Assembly: GCF_050003625.1 (NCBI RefSeq)
Contig: NC_134398.1
Span: forward strand, 93,811,248-93,875,247
Origin: Haematobia irritans
Taxonomy: Eukaryota > Arthropoda > Insecta > Diptera > Muscidae
Reading direction: 5' to 3'
Length of the DNA stretch: 64,000 nucleotides
Under the pieces are notes generated by a model. It worked only from the letters and a program-made list of their open reading frames with translations. It ran no database searches and was not told the origin of the DNA. The stretch's first letter is position 1. Every line of letters begins with the position of its first letter. The translations under genes and the position numbers were made by a program. Positions 58,953 through 64,000 of this stretch are shown here, in pieces.

Positions 58953-59197
58953 TTCAAATTTTTATTTGTGTTATTTTCAAATATTGATAAACAATGGAGT
59001 CAATTGTTGCATCTGTATATGTAATCATATTATGACGTTTGGTGATGTTGTCAATTAAATTTCGGAGAAATAAACGCGGAATATTTCCAAAATGGCTGTT
59101 TTCTTCCTTCGAAATCTATTGTCAACACTATCATTTTTCAACGCGAAAGAATGATTTAGGGACTTTTTTTTCTTGCCAATAAACATAGTACCTACCT
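58953..59197. other. Harbinger right subterminal region and terminal repeat
   Basis: This region matches 18033-18230 (inverted) and 43083-43233, including gatgttgtcaattaaat, ccaaaatggctgttttcttc and tttcaacgcgaaagaatg. It probably holds the transposase binding sites and the promoter of the CID/transposase transcript. Confidence 0.65.
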
Positions 59198-59199
59198 TA

Positions 59200-60325
59200 A
59201 AATGGAAATGGATGGCTAAACTCGAACTTAATACCCACCTTAAGCTGAGTACTATGTTCAGTTTTCAAGCTGAAAACCAGCTTATTTTCACGGTTACTTT
59301 TTTTAATCAATTAATTTCGAAATATTAAATGGGTCGCAATCAATACATTGGATCTTTTCCATCCATAATTTGAAGAGACTTGATAAAAATGTTATCGTCT
59401 TCATATATATTTTTGCACTTTTAATTTAGTGTTTTGGTGAAATACTCGAACATAGTACTCACCTTTAAAGGTGAGTACTATGTTCGGATTTTTCACCAAA
59501 ACAATAAACTAAAAGTACAAAAATATGTATGAAGACGATTATATTTTGATCAAGTCTTACCAAATAATGGAAGGAAAAGATCCAAGGAATTGATTGCAAA
59601 TAATTTTATATTTCTATATTAATTAATTTAAAAAAGTTACCGTGAAAAGAAGCTGGTTTTTAGCTTGAAAACTGAATATAGTACTCAGCTTAAAAACGTA
59701 ATTTTTTCACGATTAATTTTCTTTAATAATCCATTTTAAGGAATACAAACTTTGTGAAAATTTGCTCTGGGCTATTCCCCATCAAGTTCTGATAAAATTT
59801 GCAACAAATACGTATAATTTCATGCATTTTTCTTACTGATTTTGTTTTCACTTTAGCGATTTTAGCAGCTAAACTCGAACTTAATACTCACCTTTAAGGT
59901 GAGTATTAAGTTCGAGTTTAGCCGCTAAAATCGAAATTTTTCACGATTACTTTTCTTTAATAATACTTTTTAAGGAATACAAACTTTGTGAAAACTTGCT
60001 CTGGCCTATTGCCCATCAAGTTATAATAAAATCTGCAACAAATATCTATAATTTTATTCCTTTTTTTGCTGATTTAGTTTTCACTTTAGTGAAAAAACTC
60101 GAACTTAATACCCACCTTTACTGTATACAACCAGCTTGTTTTCACGGTTACTTTTTTTAATTAATAAATTTAGAAATATAAAATTATTTGCAATCAATTC
60201 CTTAGATCTTTTCCATCCATTATTTGGCAAGACTTGATCAAAATATAATCGTCTTCATAAATACATTTGTACTTTTAATTTAGTGTTTTGGTAAAAAAAC
60301 CGAACATAGTACTCACCTTTAGATG
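59200..60325. mobile_element. Cluster of nested AGGTGAGTA-type MITEs
   Basis: In order: a right-end fragment ending aacttaatacccacct (59215-59240); 59243-59464 (agctgagtactatgttcag to catagtactcacct); its inverted twin 59469-59690; a partial aggtgggtattaag-type copy 59694-59893; a complete copy 59897-60116; and a partial copy 60125-60318. TAA or TTA separates most. No coding sequence is present. Confidence 0.8.
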
Positions 60326-60351
60326 TGAGTATTAAAACCAGGATAACATTA

Positions 60352-61200
60352 GGGCTGTTTTCTTTTAGCACTGGATACCCTAAACCGTGAAGGACTAAAA
60401 GAAAACAAAGTACTCGCTTATCTAGGACATCTCCAAAAACATGCAACACTGTCATCAGCTGTTCAAAAACAATCACAGAAAAGAAGTGAAATCTTGCATT
60501 TCTAAAGGCCGGTACTATGTTCATTCTTGCGAAAAATTTTTATGGAAACCATTATTTCGCACATAGAAAGCGGCGTTTTGTTAGGTAGCTTGGAGCGCTA
60601 TTTTACAGGGAGCGATATTGGATTAAGTTGGTGGTGTTGCTTGTTTTTACAAAATAACATTTTATTTTTCCTTAGGCAATTGATCTGCTATTCCTTTGAT
60701 CCTTTGTATAGTTTCGGAACAAAAATATGGTCCGTATTTGATTTATAAACCCGCACAAATAGTTTTTAATAAATAAATTATTTCTTAATTCACATTGCAA
60801 ATGGCGCCGTGCTATAAACGTCAGTTTTTCAACACGAAAAAACAAAGTATCACAAATGGAAAAAATTTCGCAAATTTTTCGCATTTTTTGGTTTTGTATG
60901 GAGTTTCAACGCGAAAACCGAACAGAGTACCGGCCTTAATGTATGAAATGCTCCAATTAGTAATAAATATTTACTGCTGCGATTATTTGTGACACTATAC
61001 CACTTTGAATTTCATGTTTTTCGATAAATTAGTCACAATAAAGTGCTATTGTGAATCGATGAAGCGTCACTTTATCAAAACACAATCTGGCAAGATCGGC
61101 GCGACTTGCACTGATGAGATGTTCTGGATAGAACACCAGTGCAACGATGTTCTGGATAGCCCATACAAATGTTGTATCCAGTGCAAAAAGAAAACAGCCA
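60352..61200. mobile_element. GGGCTGTTTTCTTTTAGC MITE, copy 2, with nested MITE
   Basis: It begins gggctgttttcttttagcac after TA (60350-60351) and ends aagaaaacagcca before TA (61201-61202). Its interior matches 10669-11082, except for the inserted 60506-60936. Terminal bases have diverged slightly on the right. Confidence 0.85.
60506..60936. mobile_element. AGGCCGGTACTATG MITE nested in another MITE
   Basis: This 431-bp element has TAA on both sides (60503-60505 and 60937-60939). The uninterrupted site is seen at about 10818-10826 (ttttaatgtatg), which proves the 3-bp duplication. It is in inverted orientation to 51837-52268. Confidence 0.92.
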
Positions 61201-61650
61201 TATTACAACCTTGCTATTGTAGCGAAATAATGCCAACTAAATACGACCTTAAGAGAATAATGTATGCTTTTAGTTTGAATCAATTTGATTTTTATATAAA
61301 TACAAATAGTTTACAAAATAAAATGTTTGTCATATATATTTGATGAGAAGTGATTTTAATGTATTTTCATCTCCTGAATTCGAAAATAGAGGTTACATTT
61401 TTATTTGATAGACTTTTTGAGATATATTTAGGAAACGACTATTTTATTCCCTAATTATAGAATTGAAGATAGGCGTTGTGTTCTTTTGTAATTTTATTTA
61501 ATTAACTTTTAATGGAGAAAGAGGTGTGTGCTTAAGCGCTTACAAAAATAATGGGATGAAATCTTTGTCATGGCGAATTTTTACCGCTATTAGCGTTGTT
61601 ACATCAATTGTAATTTTTTCAAAGTAGTCATGAATATAAAGTACTCATGA
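61201..61650. other. Unassigned sequence, possibly including the gypsy 3' LTR
   Basis: AT-rich sequence. No gene was seen. A candidate LTR start on the reverse strand (TGTAACAACGC, near 61600) could belong to the gypsy element to the right, but no second LTR lies in the window to test it. Confidence 0.3.
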
Positions 61651-61705
61651 TGCAATTAACAAAAGCATGTCAGGGTAGCCACATCATTGCCCCGCTGGAT
61701 CAGGT

Positions 61706-64000
61706 TCACCTGAATCTGAGAGGGATGTTAACCAAACGGCCGCGGGCAGTACACCTCTGGCTGGGAACATCCATCGAAAAACTAACTGTTGCTGGCTTGA
61801 TGTTATTTGATGAATCTGGCTTCTTGATTTTCTCACTGGAGGAAGAAATTTCTGCTGATGGAATATTCAAATCGGCATCATTCTCTGCAATGAAAGCTGG
61901 TTTAAGACGGTCTATACTGATATTTGTACATCGCCCTCGCACTAACACGTTGAAAAACTTGTCATATCGTTTTACGACCACAAAAGGCCCATCATAGGGA
62001 TGTGTAAGGCTAGGACGAACAGAATCATTACGAATGAAGACATGCGATGAACTTCGCAGGCTTTTAGTTACGAATAATTTCGGCGTTGAATGATGAGCTG
62101 TGTCCGTCGGCATAATTCTTTGCATTGCAGATCGAAATTCAGACACAAAATCACTAGTTTGATCTTGAATTTTTGAATATTGAAAAAACTCACCAGGTAT
62201 CCTAAGGGTTGAGCCGTATACCAATTCTGCTGGTGAAGCATTAATGTCTGGTTTGAAAGCAACACGTAGTCCTAGCAAAATCGTCAGCAAATTGTGTAAC
62301 CATCGGTTTGGATTGTGGCATAAAATTGCGGTCTTGAACGTTCTGTGCCACCTCTCTATGATGCCGTTCGATTGCGGATGGTGCGCTGTGGTTCGCAAGT
62401 GTGTAGCTCCAATTGCCTTTGTCAATCAAATTGGCGACCACGATCCGAAGTTATCTTTGATGGAACACCAAACCTCGAAATCCACTGTGACAGGAGAGCC
62501 TTGACAACAGTATCAGCAAGCGTATCTGGAATCGGGATTGCTTCCGGCCACCGTGTATAGCGATCAATTATTGTGAGACAGTAACGTTGTCCACCACACA
62601 ATGGAAAAGGACCAACAATATCGGTATTAATATGACTAAAACGTTCCGTAGGAGGTTCATATTTTTGTGGTGCTGATTTTGTGTGCCACTGAACTTTTGA
62701 GCGTTGGCACTGTAAACAATTTCGAACAAATATATCAGCATCTCTCCGCATGCGCGGCCAACAGAATCTGTCCGTTGGAAGCTTTGTTGTAGCCCGAACA
62801 CCTGGATGTGATAAATTGTGAACAACTTCAAGAATTGTTGAACGAAATTGTATTGGGATATACGGACGAATGCGTGATGTAGATGTGTCACATACCAGTT
62901 GGATTCGGAACCAGGTATCTGCATGCTCTTTAAAGACAGTGAGGTCTGATTTTGCCGTATGTCTACAAGCTCCTCATCACTTTCTTGTGCCGCAGCTATT
63001 TTGGCGTAGTCAATTGATTGGGCAATTGTACTAACACGTGAGAGAGCATCGGCTGTCGCATTTTCGACCCCGGGTATATGTCGGATATCCGTTGTGAATT
63101 GACTGATGAAGTCTAATTGCCTAATCCTACGTGGAGAGGCTTTTTCAAGTTTTTGCTTAAAAGCAAAAATTAATGGTCTATGGTCGGTGATCACATGACA
63201 TTTGCGACATTCTATTATGTATCGAAAATGACAAACGGCTTGATATATCGCAGTTAACTCACGATCATATGTTGAGTACTTACGCTGAGCATCCGACAAT
63301 TTTTTTACCTTTTGGTTTACCTTTTGGTGAAGCGCTGCACCGACGGCGGTATCAGATGCGTCAACATACAACGATAGATCTGCTTCGGCAGCAGGGTGAG
63401 CTAAGAGGGTTGCATTAGCGAGCTCACTTTTACAACGATCAAAAGCGACCACTGCATCATCGTTCCACTCAACTGGCGAACAGTCATTCTTCTTGTTGCC
63501 AACGATTAATCTTTGTAAATGAATTTGGTAAGATACAGCATGCGTGAGAAATTTTCGATAAAAATTAATCATCGCGATGAATCTTTTGAGGTCTTGGGCG
63601 GTTTTTGGTTTCGGAAATTCTTGGATTGCCTGAACCTTTTCTGGCAAAGGTCGTATTCCGTCGGAGTTTACCAAGTGACCCAAAAATTTAATTTCTCTCT
63701 TTCCAAATTCGCATTTATTTAAATTTATGGCTAGATGATTTTCAGAAAGCCGTTGGAAAACTTTGATGAGATCGCAACGATGCTGTTCTATGGACGACGA
63801 GGCAACAAAAATGTCGTCAATATAAGGAAAAACGAAATCTAGCCCCCGCTAAACTTCATTTATTAGACGTTGAAACGTTTGGGCGGCGTTGCAGAGCCGT
63901 TGGCATCGGTATGACATGTGGATGACGCCATTAGCTGCGCAACGAGACCAGTGATGTTGTCCACTAGGCGGTTACGTCGCAAGTCAATGAGCAGATCGTA
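61706..64000 (-). pseudogene. Ty3/gypsy (CsRn1-like) pol, frameshifted, running off the window
   Basis: Read on the reverse strand from the window edge: the reverse transcriptase end (YIDDIFVASSS near 63800, KFLGHLVNSDGI), RNase H (LSLYVDASDTAVGAALHQ, YDRELTAIYQAVCHFRYI, TDHRPL, ADALSRV), and the integrase zinc region ([10 protein letters not shown] near 62800, [10 protein letters not shown]). The integrase core follows, with D in [10 protein letters not shown] and D in [10 protein letters not shown] (near 62430), and E in NGIIERWHRTFK in a different frame. The C-terminal part contains AELVYGSTLRIPGEFF. At least two frame changes (near 62430 and in 62760-62960) mean a broken copy. The AELVYG...GEFF segment is typical of CsRn1-clade elements. 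Confidence 0.88.

Larger units (their letters stand above)
52337..59197. mobile_element. PIF/Harbinger transposon with MADF gene, transposase, CID exons and captured kinase
   Basis: The element is about 6.86 kb. Its left end is aggtagatactatgttcgg and its right end aacatagtacctacct, followed by TAA at 59198-59200. The left flank reads TTA or TAA depending on phase. It contains a four-exon MADF-type gene (+), a multi-exon transposase (-), a broken UCKL-like fragment in an intron and CID-coding exons just inside the right end. A MITE interrupts the transposase. Both ends match the ends of the derivatives at 18033-19663 and 41568-48053. Confidence 0.85.

Overview
This window is repeat-rich genomic DNA from an insect, most likely a fly (Diptera), perhaps a muscid or other calyptrate. 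The evidence is a mariner with the terminal repeats typical of the Haematobia irritans group, a BEL/Pao element, a copia with a half-tRNA primer site, a rosa-like DD41D element, a CsRn1-like gypsy, many TAA/TTA-flanked MITEs and short (55-69 nt) introns. The species assignment is inference. The only clear host gene is the last exon of cytosolic alanyl-tRNA synthetase (15370-17275, +). Its upstream exons were not found, so 1-15369 is probably one very large intron.

Layout. 1-2393: a decayed Tc1 remnant, a long inverted repeat split by an internally deleted mariner, and an ACCCAGC-ended element. 2394-12986: a giant (TATACA)n microsatellite cut in two by a 6.6-kb BEL/Pao retrotransposon (5589-12224, ATATA target duplication). 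12987-15369: MITE copies and intron. 15370-17455: the AlaRS exon and 3' UTR. 17456-21206: Harbinger-type derivatives and a perfect 536-bp tandem duplication. 21229-25789: a 4.56-kb foldback palindrome carrying 166-bp tandem repeats, followed by a second, single-armed copy (25959-32550) invaded by other elements. 32586-41565: small duplications, CCCAATAA-type elements, LINE and gypsy scraps, and a rosa-like element. 41568-48053: a Harbinger derivative containing a MITE that contains an intact copia. 48054-52268: MITEs and self-nested CCCAATAA elements. 52337-59197: a PIF/Harbinger transposon. 59200-61200: a MITE cluster. 61650-64000: gypsy pol, running off the window.

The most interesting unit is the PIF/Harbinger element at 52337-59197. 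Between its terminal repeats it holds a MADF/BESS-type gene (+) and a multi-exon DDE transposase (-). The first exons of the transposase transcript appear to be a host-like PCF11-type CID (RNA polymerase II CTD-interacting) domain, and its largest intron holds a broken uridine kinase (UCKL-type) fragment. The transposase exon is interrupted next to the GALDGKH motif by a MITE with the same TAA target preference. The many AGGTRGGTA- and AGGCCGGTA-ended MITEs nearby are plausible substrates of this transposase family.
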